Positions 7,025-7,062 of a stretch of 7,062 bases of DNA are shown here, one piece after another (position 1 is the stretch's first letter; each line of letters opens with the position of its first letter). The DNA is from a bacterium (GTDB lineage: Bacteria > UBP14 > UBA6098 > B30-G16). The notes under the pieces are model-generated. The model had not been told where the DNA came from. It made no database searches and saw only the letters and a program-made list of their open reading frames with translations. The DNA lies in NCBI GenBank assembly GCA_027007865.1, contig JALTEE010000313.1, forward strand, positions 1-7,062. The letters run 5' to 3'. The position numbers and the translations under genes are program-made.

Positions 7025-7062
7025 TCAGCGTGATTTTTTTACACAAATATCCGCTGTTAATT
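7025..7062 (-). CDS. Possible last codons of a - strand gene running off the right edge
   Basis: One - strand frame reads LTADICVKKSR and then two consecutive TGA stops (plus 7027-7025 and 7024-7022), seven bases before the terminator stem. Stop-to-terminator spacing like this is typical of a gene end, and the terminator implies such a gene. Eleven codons are too few to recognise a product, and the same bases could be untranslated. Confidence 0.25.
   Translation of the reverse strand, partial: LTADICVKKSR

Noticed and set aside
7024..7040. ATCA-GCG-TGAT followed by seven T as a + strand terminator
   Set aside because: A four-pair stem is too short and no + strand gene ends nearby; the T-run is better read as AAA codons or spacer on the - strand.

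Overview
The window carries four complete genes of ordinary housekeeping and envelope type: valyl-tRNA synthetase (valS), two lipoprotein-type parvulin (PpiC/SurA-like) folding factors, and the replication-associated AAA+ ATPase rarA on the opposite strand. The two lipoprotein parvulins imply a cell with an envelope that needs extracytoplasmic folding helpers, most likely a diderm. The ValS core (a VTASEIIFFWVARMIM block, and an AGQDLFLEMKSFEVGRNFANK block after KMSKS) recalls ValS of the Fibrobacteres-Chlorobi-Bacteroidetes side of the tree. This is an impression from memory, so no species is named. Base composition looks even across the window, and there is no sign of phage, transposon, tRNA, rRNA or CRISPR.

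Layout, left to right. Bases 1-67 are an AT-rich leader with a consensus-like -35 (TTGACA) and a weaker -10. valS follows on + (68-2791). The conserved ValS N-terminus is open in frame but has no ATG, GTG or TTG; the best-placed initiator is an ATT at 68, and the first ordinary start codon (TTG at 131) would cut off conserved sequence. Fifteen bases after the valS stop, behind a strong Shine-Dalgarno site, comes a 572-residue lipoprotein made of two successive chaperone-plus-parvulin modules; the second appears to lack the catalytic histidines. A clear intrinsic terminator (4591-4631) lies between this gene and the second parvulin lipoprotein (4657-5523), which has a single module with both histidines retained. 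Only 25 bases separate the T-run from that start codon. A 67-base convergent gap leads to rarA on - (5591-6931). Right of rarA is a 54-base gap with a possible extended -10 promoter, then an intrinsic terminator oriented for the - strand (6986-7014), and what may be the last codons of another - strand gene running off the edge.

How the genes work together: valS and the first parvulin look co-transcribed. The two parvulins share a domain plan and nearly the same signal peptide end (AIAIF[WY]GC), so they probably act at the same membrane face. rarA is an independent unit. No stretch over 300 bases lacks a gene. I do not see a previously undescribed system here. The points most worth checking are the valS start, the apparently dead parvulin module, and the terminator placed just before the second parvulin gene.
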